Shown here: positions 17,021 through 26,377 of the stretch, piece after piece | Layout of the letters: every line of letters starts with the position of its first letter | How positions within the stretch are numbered: position 1 is the stretch's first letter | Origin: an uncultured Oligoflexales bacterium | Lineage (GTDB): Bacteria; Bdellovibrionota_B; Oligoflexia; Oligoflexales; JAPPIL01 | NCBI GenBank assembly: GCA_958296095.1 | Contig: OY282434.1 | Coordinates: 2,572,001-2,636,000, forward strand | Length of the DNA stretch: 64,000 nt | Direction of reading: 5' to 3' | Notes under the pieces: model-generated | Told to the model about the DNA's origin: nothing | The model's database searches: none | The model's input: only the letters and a program-made list of their open reading frames with translations | Position numbers and translations under genes: made by a program

Positions 17021-18811
17021 TTACTGCAGCGTAGCCTGCACCTGGCGATAGTAGCCGCTTTCCAAGGCAATGAGGCTGTCGTGATTGCCACGCTCGATGA
17101 TGCGCCCCTCCTTGAAGACGAGGATAATGTCACACTTTTTAACGGTGCTCAAACGGTGGGCAATGATGAAGCAAGTCTTGTCCGCCATAATTTCAAACAG
17201 GGCATTGTGCAGCAGTCTCTCGTAATCATGGTCAACGTTAGCCGTTGCCTCATCAAGTATCAGAATACTCGGCTCTTTGACCATCATACGCATGAAGGCC
17301 ACAATCTGCCGTTCCCCCGCGCTTAAATTCTGTCCGTGTTCCAACACCAACGTGTCCAACCCCGCGGCGAAAGCAGTCAGTCGATCACTAAAACCCAGCC
17401 GCGCCGCCAGCTGATATATGGCATGGTCGTTGACATGCTTTTGCGCACAGATGATGTTCTCTCGCAACGTGCCACGAAAAATTACCACATCCTGATTGAT
17501 ATAGCCGATGTGCTTGCGTAGCCAAGGCTTTGACCAATCACGCAACGAAATTCCATCAACACTAATGTCACCCGACGCATAGTTATACAAGGCAGGAATG
17601 AGATTGATGGTCGAAGTCTTGCCCGCCCCTGTCTCGCCCACCAAGCCCGCCTTCATGCCTCTCTTAATTTCAAAGCTGATAGCCTTCAACACATCCTTAT
17701 CACGAAAATAATCCATCCACACGTTGGCAAAAGTTATGTCTCCCCACACTTTGTTCTTAACTGCATGCTTGTAGCGAGGTTCTTCAATTTCCTGCAACAT
17801 CTGCCGCACCCGCTCCGATGAAGTCAAGGCATCCTGAATGATCTGAATGTCGTGCGACAGCGAACGCACAGGCGACATAAAGCGCTCGCTAAAACGCAGC
17901 ATACTGATAAACACCGCAATGCTCAAGGCTTCCTCGATGACCATTACGCCACAAATTAGGCAAACAAAAAAAACTGGCAACTGACACAACAGCAGAATCA
18001 TGGAGCGAATGAAAGAGTTCCAGTGCATCATGGTAAGGTGCACCAAATAATTGAGGATGTTGATGTCCTCAAACTTGTGCTTACTCCATTTTTCTAGGTT
18101 AAAGCTTTTCAAAACTTCAAAGCCGTTAGTAAACTCTGCAAATTTTGAAATAATCAACGCATCAAGTTTTTTGTGCATGCGCATCCAATACTTGACAGGT
18201 GCTCGCATCGCCACCGCAAAGACAAATGCTGGCAGACTTGTACAGGCAATGATAACACCTAGCTTAGTGTCAGTTACAATCATCGCCACGATAATCAAAG
18301 TGATCTCAATCACCGAACACAGCGAGTTAGCAAGAATGCGAGAGAAAAAATACTCAACTCGCTCAACATCGTTGGTAATACGAGCTACCGTGCGCCCCAA
18401 TGGTTGGCGGTCGAAGTACGTTATGGGCAAGCGTGTCAGCTTTCTGAATAATTTTTTGCGGACATCCAAAATAATAGCTGTCGTCGTATATGACATAAAG
18501 ATCGACCCGCCATAACGCAACAGCACTGCTACTAGCTCGAAGGCAAGAAAAGCTACCGCATATTGCCAGACAAAATTTCTGTTACCAGCAAGATCTTCAA
18601 ACAACCAACCCAACAAACGCACAGAGCACATCAGGCAGGCAACACTTAACACTAAAACCGCGATCGCCGAGAACAACTTGTAATAATTTTCTCGTGACAA
18701 CAAAAACAGGTAAGCAACCCCACCAAAATCAGAGGATTGATAGACCTCATCCTCCCTGACTAGGGTTACAACTTTCTTTTTAAGTTCCTTAAGACCCATA
18801 GCAGGTTTCAC
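17021..18811 (-). CDS. ABC exporter half-transporter, canonical NBD
   Basis: 596 residues: six membrane helices in residues 35-330, then a nucleotide-binding domain. Visible motifs are Walker A GETGAGKTS near 387, the signature LSAGERQ near 497, Walker B ILILDEATANVD with the catalytic Glu, and the H-loop IIAHRLST. It is an MsbA/multidrug-type exporter half. Its ATG overlaps the stop of the upstream half-transporter by 4 nt, so the two are coupled and should form a heterodimer. The substrate (drug, lipid or peptide) cannot be told from sequence. The partner carries the degenerate site. Confidence 0.93.
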   Translation of the reverse strand: MKPAMGLKELKKKVVTLVREDEVYQSSDFGGVAYLFLLSRENYYKLFSAIAVLVLSVACLMCSVRLLGWLFEDLAGNRNFVWQYAVAFLAFELVAVLLRYGGSIFMSYTTTAIILDVRKKLFRKLTRLPITYFDRQPLGRTVARITNDVERVEYFFSRILANSLCSVIEITLIIVAMIVTDTKLGVIIACTSLPAFVFAVAMRAPVKYWMRMHKKLDALIISKFAEFTNGFEVLKSFNLEKWSKHKFEDINILNYLVHLTMMHWNSFIRSMILLLCQLPVFFVCLICGVMVIEEALSIAVFISMLRFSERFMSPVRSLSHDIQIIQDALTSSERVRQMLQEIEEPRYKHAVKNKVWGDITFANVWMDYFRDKDVLKAISFEIKRGMKAGLVGETGAGKTSTINLIPALYNYASGDISVDGISLRDWSKPWLRKHIGYINQDVVIFRGTLRENIICAQKHVNDHAIYQLAARLGFSDRLTAFAAGLDTLVLEHGQNLSAGERQIVAFMRMMVKEPSILILDEATANVDHDYERLLHNALFEIMADKTCFIIAHRLSTVKKCDIILVFKEGRIIERGNHDSLIALESGYYRQVQATLQ

Positions 18812-20469
18812 TTCAGCGTAATAACTTTAGAACATAAACGCAGAGAAGATGCCCGATGCGAGGCCCAAATAATTGCCGTATGGGACAGAAAAACCCGCAC
18901 CCGCTGCATAATTTTATGCTCGGTAAGACTGTCGATGGCACTAAAACAATCATCGAACAGCAACAGCTTCGGCTTGCGCAAAATCGCCCGCCCAATGCTT
19001 AAGCGTTGCTTCTGTCCCCCCGAAAGATCAACACCCCATTCACCGATCTTGGTGTCGAGCTGTTGCGGCAAACTGGCGATAAACTCGTGCAACTGCACGA
19101 CTTCAAGCACCTGCCAAAGTCTGCTTTCATCTTCATGCCGATCGAGGCAGAGGTTCTCACGAATTGTGGTGGAAAACAAAAAAACTTTTTGGGGCACGTA
19201 GGAAATCAACTTGCTGCGCACATTATCAGGCACATTGTTGATGTCAGTGCCGAACAGAAAAATCTTTTCTTCAGGCACGGGCAATAGACCCAACACGCAG
19301 CGCAAGATCGTGGTTTTGCCGCTACCCAACGCGCCCGCGATACCTACCCACTCGCGCTCCATCAAGTTTAAATTCAAAAAACGCACTACCGTGTGCTTGC
19401 CATAAGAAAAAGACAGAGATTTTATAGCCAACAGCTGCCTGTTAAAATTTACCGCGGCAGTTTTTTTATGACCACCAAACTGCGCCCGGATAATTTCAAG
19501 CATGCGTCCATAGCTGGCCAAGCCTCGTTGCCAGGTGGCGATACAGCTGCTCAGCATGTAGAGGCGGGTCTGCAGCATCAGAATATACGAAGCCAGCGCA
19601 AAAAATTCCCCCAGCGACAGCTCCTCCGCGATAATTTTTTGTATCCCCAACCAACACAAGATCGCATAAGAGCAGATCACAGGCAGGGCTCCGAATGCAA
19701 AGATATGCCACTCTGTCTTCTGCACCCGATAACCGCGGCGGGCATATTCGTGTGCGGACGTGCCCAGCTTGTCTTGCCAAAAAAATTCGCTGCCACTCGA
19801 GCGCTGCAACTTAACGGTCGCGGTCGCCTGTGCCACCAAGTCCGACAGCGAAGACAGCTCTTCTTGGGCATGCAGATGTTGCCGATATTCGCGGCGGGCC
19901 AGGCGGGCAATGAAGGGTGGGATTAGCATGAAGCACAGTATACAGTAAAAAGTTAATTCTGCATCGATGAGGAACATCAACACCAAGCCAAGCGTGCTGA
20001 AGAACACAATATCCAGCGTCTCGACGATGTTGAAGCCATGCATAAAGCGGGTAAAATTGTAATCCTGTGAGATACGATTGAGCAGGTCACCGACCGTAAA
20101 ACGACGCAAAAAGCGATCGTAACGCGCTTCCTTCAGACTGTGCCAAAAACCCGCACGGCTTTCCTTGCCTGCTAGATGGGTCATGCGGGCTAGCCCTTCC
20201 CGCCAGCCAGCCGCACCGAGTGCACCGACGATGAAGCCGCCCAACAGCAGAAAAGACAGGTGATAGAGCGAGTCCGTGACCGATGCCCCGCGCAACAGCT
20301 CTGGCACAACCTCGCTATCCTGGCGCACGAGCAAGTCGATCAACCACTGGATAATCTTGGGTGCGGCAACCTCGCTAAAATTAATGAGAAGCAGACCACA
20401 TATGCCCAGCAAATAAAAAAATTTATTTCTCTTGACAAAAGACTTAAATTCAATAAAAGCGGCAGACAT
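18808..20469 (-). CDS. ABC exporter half-transporter, degenerate NBD
   Basis: 553 residues, the first gene of the exporter pair. Membrane helices fill residues 15-330. Motifs are Walker A GALGSGKTT near 382, signature LSGGQKQRL near 483, and Walker B LLLFDDCFSAID, in which the catalytic glutamate position is Asp; the switch region reads SHR. This asymmetry is characteristic of heterodimeric exporters of the TmrAB/BmrCD/LmrCD kind, where one site hydrolyses ATP and the other mainly binds it. It is divergent from exbD at 20556, with an 86-base gap that should hold both promoters. Confidence 0.92.
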   Translation of the reverse strand: MSAAFIEFKSFVKRNKFFYLLGICGLLLINFSEVAAPKIIQWLIDLLVRQDSEVVPELLRGASVTDSLYHLSFLLLGGFIVGALGAAGWREGLARMTHLAGKESRAGFWHSLKEARYDRFLRRFTVGDLLNRISQDYNFTRFMHGFNIVETLDIVFFSTLGLVLMFLIDAELTFYCILCFMLIPPFIARLARREYRQHLHAQEELSSLSDLVAQATATVKLQRSSGSEFFWQDKLGTSAHEYARRGYRVQKTEWHIFAFGALPVICSYAILCWLGIQKIIAEELSLGEFFALASYILMLQTRLYMLSSCIATWQRGLASYGRMLEIIRAQFGGHKKTAAVNFNRQLLAIKSLSFSYGKHTVVRFLNLNLMEREWVGIAGALGSGKTTILRCVLGLLPVPEEKIFLFGTDINNVPDNVRSKLISYVPQKVFLFSTTIRENLCLDRHEDESRLWQVLEVVQLHEFIASLPQQLDTKIGEWGVDLSGGQKQRLSIGRAILRKPKLLLFDDCFSAIDSLTEHKIMQRVRVFLSHTAIIWASHRASSLRLCSKVITLK

Positions 20470-20555
20470 AAAGAAAAATTAAGAAAAATGACGACGGTCG
20501 CCGATTATACATGCGGCTGCCACTAAAAGCGAACACAAAGATGGAGTTGATGACC

Positions 20556-20954
20556 ATGGCTGCACTGGAAAATTTTCACGAGGACGAGATAACTGGGATC
20601 AACATCACCCCCCTCGTGGATGTAATGCTGGTGTTGCTGGTAATCTTCATGGTCACCGCCAGCTACATCGACAACAGCGGCATCAATATTAACCTGCCGC
20701 AGGCGAGCACCGCCGACAGTAGGGCTAGCCACGCGGCCACCTTCGTCGTTACTGCCGATGCCCAAGTCTACCTCAACGGCCAGCCACTTGACACGCAGCA
20801 ACTGACCGCCGCCATCGCTAGTACTGCTGCCAGCGGCAAGGCGGTCACGATCACTGCCGATCGCCACACCCCGCACGGCAAAGTCATCACCCTGATCGAC
20901 AAACTCCGCCGCGGCGGGATCGCCACCTTCGCCATCAGCGTTAAGGAAGAGTAG
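20556..20954 (+). CDS. ExbD/TolR-type proton-channel accessory protein
   Basis: About 132 residues: a short cytoplasmic N-terminus, one membrane helix (VDVMLVLLVIFMVTASY) containing the family's essential Asp in PLVDVM, and a periplasmic domain ending in a TolR-like RRGGIATFAISV. It works with an ExbB/TolQ channel to pass proton-motive energy to TonB, TolA or a similar partner. No exbB/tolQ, tonB or tolA is adjacent, which is odd since these genes normally travel together. I prefer ATG 20556, nine bases after GGAG (20543-20546); ATG 20541 and 20511 are also in frame. The 3' end overlaps the convergent gene at 20941 by 14 bases. Confidence 0.9.
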   Translation: MAALENFHEDEITGINITPLVDVMLVLLVIFMVTASYIDNSGININLPQASTADSRASHAATFVVTADAQVYLNGQPLDTQQLTAAIASTAASGKAVTITADRHTPHGKVITLIDKLRRGGIATFAISVKEE

Positions 20955-23199
20955 GCGATGCTTGCGATGCTTGGCGATAAAAACGCTCGACATCGATGAG
21001 CAGATGGGATTTTTCGTCGTCACGAGCATAGAGACGCAACAGGGCTTCGAGCGATTTTATTTCTTTGAACGAGGGGATCTTTACCTCGGTGTCGGTCACG
21101 CCCCCGATCTTCCACGGCTCCAGGTATTCGGAGAGGCTGATGTCGGCAAAGGCTTCGAGAAAATTTTTATCTTCCTTGAGATAAGACAGTTTGGAGTTAG
21201 CATACCAGGTTTTCTTCTGCCAGCTATCGATAAAACCCGCGGCAGTTATCAGACCACTGGCGACCACGAACGTCGGCAAGGTGCTATGCTTTACCTTGCT
21301 GTGTAAGTAATGCCACAGTGTCCAGTCTAAAACATTGCGCGGCCCGGAGTGGAACACCCCCCACATGTTGTTGAATTTATGATTTTCAATGGTAATGTCA
21401 TCTCGTGAAAAAATAAAATACATGTTCTGCATATAAATATTAAGTAAGGCGTAGGTTAAAGATAGAACTCCTGCATTTTTGAAACGCCGCGACATAGTGT
21501 CGGAACTGTTCAGAGCATTGGTTTTCAGCGACGCACCCAGCAGGTTGTCGAGCGAGTTGAGCATGAAGTTCTTGCTGGTCAAAGGATTGATGTTGCGGTC
21601 GAGGTGGGATTTGGCATCGGCATAGCGGGCCACTCCAACACTGTAGACAAAATAGAGGCTTACCCACACGTCTTTGCGTTCTTCGAGGTTGCGGAAGGGA
21701 ATTAAAAAACGCCAACTTTTGTCAGTAATGGCACTTGCACCTCGATTTAGACCCCAAAAACTCAGCGGCATGGCGGCGAGGTTGAACGTATTGTTGTAGA
21801 TGCGGTTGTTTTCTTCCCGCATATCGAGCAGCAACAACGACCTCTCTGCTTGCAAACTTCTAATGCCGCGCACGCTGCGCATCAGGAAGGAAAAGGCGGC
21901 AGTTACCGCAGCCATTGGCACTGCCGTCGGACGCACCTTTTTGACCAGAATGCCGCTGGCAAACAGCACACCATAGGCGGCCTGCGACCAGGATTCCGTA
22001 AGTCTGACGGGTGTGCGCCCCCAGCTGGGGTGGCAGAAGGCTGCCAGCAGATCGAGGCTGTCTTCCTTCGTGTAGCTGTTGAGCAGTGACCACAACACGG
22101 CGCGGTATTCCTCGATCTCAAAATCTTGACCGTGACAAGCATTATCCCGCACCTCTTGTTGGGTGTTCACCCAGTCGATGTAGGTGCGATCGACGAGACG
22201 AGCAATATCATAGAGAGTCCCTTCACTGAGGTTATCAATATATTTTTCTACGTCTTGTTCAAATTCAAACATAAAATAAAATTGCAGTGCCCGTAAATTT
22301 GTAATCTGTCCCTTATTAAGGGTAATTTCTTGGTTTTTGATCGTTTTGATCTTGATGGTACTGATGTCGTTGCTAAATGCATCCACCCGTGCCATCAGTG
22401 GCCGTAACTTGCGGGCAAAGTCAAACTTAAGCCGCTGCTGCACACCTTCGTGATGGCCATTAACAAAGGCTAGGTCGAAAATTTTATGGTCAAGTGTTTG
22501 CCCCTTCAGATCTAATTTCCGCATGCCGCGCCAACGCAGGAGAGGAAATTTCTCATACAGAAGCTCTAAACGCTGTTGCGGGTAGCCGAACTGCATCTTC
22601 TCCAAGGCAATCGGATAGATCGGGGGGAAGGCTAACTGCTTGATGCGTCCGACATCCCGCGACCAGAACGGTGGATGTTGCCAGTTGCGGCTGCGCGGAC
22701 GATGCCAAGTGCCGCGGCGCAGGACATACTTGATAAACATCGACTCGTAAGCAGCCCGCAATAGCATGCGTATATTGCCTTGCCAGCGCAGGGCGACGGT
22801 ATTGCTCAAGTGTGCCTCTACCTCTCGCATAGCCTGCTGTTGTGCCGTTACTTTATCCCAAGCCGAGTTACTGAGGCGCGGGCAGCTGCGGGGAAAGTGC
22901 ACCTGGGGAAAAGTTTGGTGGGCGTAGAAATACGCCATCTTTTTCTCCAGTGCCAGCGACCTCGACAACATGTGTGTTCGCATCTCGTGCCGCAACTTGC
23001 TGCGTATTGCTGGCACACCACCCTGAATATTGCCGTAGTGCTGGGCAAGGTCTTCCCTGAGGCTCGGCTGCTGGCACATCTTATGCAGCGTGCGCAACGA
23101 AAACGCGGGCGGCAACTGCTCAAGCTCCAGGCTACTCTGGGCTGGCAGCGGCTCAGCCAGTGTGAAAAGAATATACAGACACACACACAGTCTTTTCAT
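20941..23199 (-). CDS. Large exported protein of unknown function
   Basis: 752 residues with a Sec-type signal peptide (LCVCLYILFTLAEPLPAQS). The rest is largely soluble, basic, rich in Arg, Leu and aromatic residues, with two hydrophobic stretches that could be membrane segments (AYGVLFASGILV and AVPMAAVTAAFSFLMRSV around residues 405-440, and LPTFVVASGLITAAGF near 640). I recognise no family or catalytic motif. It overlaps exbD tail-to-tail. The gene downstream of its start (23230) is 30 bases away on the same strand, so mrp, DUF971 and this gene may be co-transcribed. Confidence 0.75.
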   Translation of the reverse strand: MKRLCVCLYILFTLAEPLPAQSSLELEQLPPAFSLRTLHKMCQQPSLREDLAQHYGNIQGGVPAIRSKLRHEMRTHMLSRSLALEKKMAYFYAHQTFPQVHFPRSCPRLSNSAWDKVTAQQQAMREVEAHLSNTVALRWQGNIRMLLRAAYESMFIKYVLRRGTWHRPRSRNWQHPPFWSRDVGRIKQLAFPPIYPIALEKMQFGYPQQRLELLYEKFPLLRWRGMRKLDLKGQTLDHKIFDLAFVNGHHEGVQQRLKFDFARKLRPLMARVDAFSNDISTIKIKTIKNQEITLNKGQITNLRALQFYFMFEFEQDVEKYIDNLSEGTLYDIARLVDRTYIDWVNTQQEVRDNACHGQDFEIEEYRAVLWSLLNSYTKEDSLDLLAAFCHPSWGRTPVRLTESWSQAAYGVLFASGILVKKVRPTAVPMAAVTAAFSFLMRSVRGIRSLQAERSLLLLDMREENNRIYNNTFNLAAMPLSFWGLNRGASAITDKSWRFLIPFRNLEERKDVWVSLYFVYSVGVARYADAKSHLDRNINPLTSKNFMLNSLDNLLGASLKTNALNSSDTMSRRFKNAGVLSLTYALLNIYMQNMYFIFSRDDITIENHKFNNMWGVFHSGPRNVLDWTLWHYLHSKVKHSTLPTFVVASGLITAAGFIDSWQKKTWYANSKLSYLKEDKNFLEAFADISLSEYLEPWKIGGVTDTEVKIPSFKEIKSLEALLRLYARDDEKSHLLIDVERFYRQASQASPTLP

Positions 23200-23229
23200 T
23201 TTATGAGTAAGGCCATCTTTATATAGTTA

Positions 23230-23520
23230 TTAAAGTTTTCCTGAAAGTTTCCTTAAAGTTTCAAAGGAATAGATCCCCGTGCGATGCCCATCGGTAAACG
23301 CAATCAACAGCGCATACCGCCCAACGGATCTTATCTCTGTAGGACGGACTTGGTCGTCCATCTGAATTTTGTCAGCCGCTGCAGGTGTTTGCTCTGCACA
23401 CGCGGCACAGGGGCAATTGCGGCGCAAGTGCACGACATCGTACAGCCGCTCAGCGCCGTCGTTCCAGACGATCTTCAAAGTGCGCTCATCGTGTTGGGAG
23501 ATTTCCCGCGGCGTGTTCAT
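23230..23520 (-). CDS. DUF971 (GBBH-like N-terminal) protein
   Basis: 96 residues matching the small DUF971 family: W-x-D-G-x-x-x-x-Y in IVWNDGAERLYD, the LRRNCPCAAC cysteine motif, and VGRYALLIAFTDGHRTGIYS. The fold resembles the N-terminal metal-binding domain of gamma-butyrobetaine hydroxylase. The family is often found beside Mrp ATPases, and here its ATG overlaps the mrp stop by 4 nt, which suggests a joint role in Fe-S cluster or metal handling (inference). Confidence 0.88.
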   Translation of the reverse strand: MNTPREISQHDERTLKIVWNDGAERLYDVVHLRRNCPCAACAEQTPAAADKIQMDDQVRPTEIRSVGRYALLIAFTDGHRTGIYSFETLRKLSGKL

Positions 23521-24458
23521 CGTTGCCCCCTCTCCTGCGTCTGCCAGACGAGATGGAAGCCCTGCACCGTGTCGCCAGCAGCAGACACCGTCGTTAGCTG
23601 AGCTTCAATCTGATCAGCAGTCTTACGATACGCACTAGCACTCATTGAATTCGGATACTGGCGCACCATAGGGATGCCACGATCGGATGTCAAGACAACA
23701 TTCGTCTCCAACGGAATTTTACCGAGCAACGGCACGTTGGCTTTGCGGGCTAACTTCTCACCACCCGCGCTCAAAAAAATATGGTGCTCTTTCTGGCAAC
23801 CGTCACAGATAAAACTGCTCATCGTCTCGACGATGCCTAATACAGGCACACGGGTGGTGGTAAACAGCCCTAAGGCCTTCTCCACATCTCGCAAGGCCAC
23901 GTCCTGCGGGGTTGTGACCAGCACGGCACCGCTGAGCTTCACTGCCTGCGATAGGGTTAGCTGAATGTCGGAAGTGCCAGGCGGATAGTCGATGATCAAG
24001 TAGTCAAGCTTGCCCCAGGCGACTTGTCCGAGAAATTGCCTGATTACCGCGGCAGCCATCGGCCCGCGCCAGATGTTGGTCTTTTGCCGCGTCTGAAACA
24101 TGGCAATCGAGATGACCTTCACCCCGCCTAACTGCGGTGGCTGCACAGGGCTGCTGCTGCCCTTGGGGTAGACGACAGGCTCAACACGTGCGGTCATTAC
24201 TGGGATCGAGGGGCCGAAGATGTCGGCATCGAGCAATCCCACCGCCAGACCCTTGTCAGCCAAGGCATAGGCGATGTTGACGGCGGTGGTCGACTTACCT
24301 ACCCCACCCTTGCCACTGGCGATCGCTATCACCCGGTCGACCGCGTCAGGGCCAGCTCGTTCACGGTCAGCAACAGCGCGGCGAGAAGCCACACCTCCGA
24401 GGGGCTCACCTGCTGTCTTGGCGGTTGTTCCAGCGGAGATCATGGGTCGTCCAACCAA
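23517..24458 (-). CDS. mrp: Mrp/ApbC-type P-loop ATPase, Fe-S cluster carrier
   Basis: 313 residues. A deviant Walker A (IAIASGKGGVGKSTTAVN) near residue 47 defines the MinD/Mrp class, and the C-x-x-C pair in FICDGCQKEH is the bridging Fe-S site of Mrp/NBP35 proteins. Further hallmarks are DADIFGPSIP and LIIDYPPGTSD. It binds and transfers Fe-S clusters in the cytoplasm. The N-terminal DUF59 (MIP18) domain found in many bacterial Mrp proteins is absent; the first 45 residues are low-complexity. It is coupled to the DUF971 gene downstream. Confidence 0.94.
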   Translation of the reverse strand: MVGRPMISAGTTAKTAGEPLGGVASRRAVADRERAGPDAVDRVIAIASGKGGVGKSTTAVNIAYALADKGLAVGLLDADIFGPSIPVMTARVEPVVYPKGSSSPVQPPQLGGVKVISIAMFQTRQKTNIWRGPMAAAVIRQFLGQVAWGKLDYLIIDYPPGTSDIQLTLSQAVKLSGAVLVTTPQDVALRDVEKALGLFTTTRVPVLGIVETMSSFICDGCQKEHHIFLSAGGEKLARKANVPLLGKIPLETNVVLTSDRGIPMVRQYPNSMSASAYRKTADQIEAQLTTVSAAGDTVQGFHLVWQTQERGQR

Positions 24459-24499
24459 CTCCAGCGAGGATTAGCAGAGAAGAAACGAAAACAAAAGCA

Positions 24500-25423
24500 T
24501 TAAAAAATTTTGTTAATGGCATTCCCATCGGTAGCGTCCGGTGGTGGAGGGAAGGTGCGCAGGTAGGCGGCGCTGAAGATCAACTGCTGGTGCTGGTGCA
24601 GTGTTTCCAGCAACTGCTTGACGCTGGTGACACGGTAAAGATCGCCACTCGCCAAGAAGGGATAAGCCTCGGCTAGCTCAAGCTCTTTCCGCCCCCATCC
24701 CCGCTCCACCAGCTGTTTGCTGGTATCTCGCCACGCCTCATAAGAAAACTTCCAGCCACCGATCGTACTGCCGACGATGAACAAGCTGCCAAAGAACAGT
24801 GCAGGCTTGGTCTTGAAGATGCTGAAAGCTGCCTGCCTATCCTCTAACACCTGCTTGTAGTGCTGTGTGTAATTGAAGCTCTCGCCCTTGCGGAGCGCCT
24901 TCCTCTGTGCCTTCTCGGTAATCTTACGAGCCAAGTGTTCGATCACCTCGTCAGTTTCCCCGGCCCGACTCGTCTTGTGCAACTGCAACAGCTTGGTAAA
25001 AGCCAGTCTCGCCGCCCGCGGGATCAACACGAAGGCCAGCGCCCCGAAGACAAGCACCGCCGCCGTGCCTGCTGTATAGCGCAGTGCCGTACCTGCCACG
25101 CCCTTCACCTGCAAGCTAGCCGCCGTTGGTAAAGCCGTGAACACTAGTGGCTCACCTTCTACATTTTCAAAGGGGTTGAAACAGGCCTGCTCCCCTGCCG
25201 CGGCCTCGGTGTCTGTTGCCTCCGTCGCCATCTTCGCCCCTGACTGCCGACGACAGAGCTGGAAATGATAGCCTGGCTCGCTTTCAACAAGGTTTACCCT
25301 GGTAAAACTAAGCGTATAGCTATCATCGACGAGCGCGCGCGGCTGCGCCACAGGCACATGCCCGCCACAACCCGCGACAAGTGCTATCAATATAAAATGA
25401 CTGGTTTTTTTAGCCAGAGACAT
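24500..25423 (-). CDS. Lipoprotein of unknown function with two membrane segments
   Basis: 307 residues from ATG 25423, chosen because an AGGTGG box lies five bases upstream and because it gives a clean lipoprotein signal (SHFILIALVAGC). Two further hydrophobic stretches follow (AAVLVFGALAFVLIP and LFFGSLFIVGSTIGGW), separated by a charged, helix-rich region that begins near TDEVIEHLARKITEKAQ. I recognise no family. It is 42 bases upstream of mrp on the same strand and may be the first gene of that operon. Confidence 0.72.
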   Translation of the reverse strand: MSLAKKTSHFILIALVAGCGGHVPVAQPRALVDDSYTLSFTRVNLVESEPGYHFQLCRRQSGAKMATEATDTEAAAGEQACFNPFENVEGEPLVFTALPTAASLQVKGVAGTALRYTAGTAAVLVFGALAFVLIPRAARLAFTKLLQLHKTSRAGETDEVIEHLARKITEKAQRKALRKGESFNYTQHYKQVLEDRQAAFSIFKTKPALFFGSLFIVGSTIGGWKFSYEAWRDTSKQLVERGWGRKELELAEAYPFLASGDLYRVTSVKQLLETLHQHQQLIFSAAYLRTFPPPPDATDGNAINKIF

Positions 25424-25499
25424 AAGAACCACCTGCAAATACCCGATAATTATACTATAAAACATTAAAAAAAGGCAATTATTAAATTAAAGTGCTTAG

Positions 25500-26260
25500 C
25501 TTGCGCTACGCCGTGGCGCGCCGTGGCGCGCCGTGGCGCGGCTCTTTATAACGCTCGCTTTCTAGCTCGCTGCATGTTCTCAGGCCACTCGTTGTTGCGT
25601 TCAGGCTTGCCTGCCACAGGTATTCTCGCGGTTGCGTTGAGGCTTGTGCTCAGACTTCTTGCGGTTGCGTTGAGGCTTGCTCACAAAGAGCTCCATGAAC
25701 GGCACGGCAAGACCGTACGAAAACTCGCACCACAAATACTGCCAATACCGCAGTCAGTTTATTTTTTTAGATAAAGCATGTGCCATACCCACTCAGGGCG
25801 AGTTTCTCGGTAGGGCTGCACCGTGCCAAGATAACGGAGACTTGGGCTAAGTAGGGGGCTAGCTCCACTCGCGGTTGCCCACACCTCTTGCCTATCGAGA
25901 GCTCCATGAACGGCAGGGAGAGACCGTCTGCTGCGCTGCGCCGTGGCGCGCGGCTCTTTATAACGCTCGCTTCCTAGCTCGCTGCATGTTCTCAGGCCAC
26001 TCGTGGTTACGTTCAATCTTGCCTACTAGCCTCTCTGCTTGTTTCCAAGTTTCTCGCGGTTGCCACCACCTCTTGCCTATCGAGAGCTCCATGAACGGCA
26101 CGGCGAGGCCGTCCGCTGCGCTGCGCCGTGGCGCGCGGCTCTTTATAACGCTCGCTTCCTAGCTCGCTGCATGTTCTCAGGCCACTCGTGGTTACGTTCA
26201 ATCTTGCCTACTAGCCTCTCTGCTTGTTTCCAAGTTTCTCGCGGTTGCCACCACTGTAGT
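25500..26260 (-). repeat. Intergenic palindromic repeat block 6
   Basis: A reverse-oriented block with several hairpin and gcgagctaggaagcgagcg modules. It contains an internal tandem duplication: 25931-26072 recurs at 26116-26257 (offset 185) almost unchanged. The start also has a ccgtggcgcg triplet repeat at 25511-25540. Confidence 0.85.
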
Positions 26261-26377
26261 GACCACCTGAAAAAACCCGATATTGGCGTTAGAAACAAGT
26301 TGAGTGCCGCGCCCCGCACTGTTACCTTGACCGCTTTGCCACGCGTTTAGTGGCACAATTTTCGTAGGTTAATTGCC

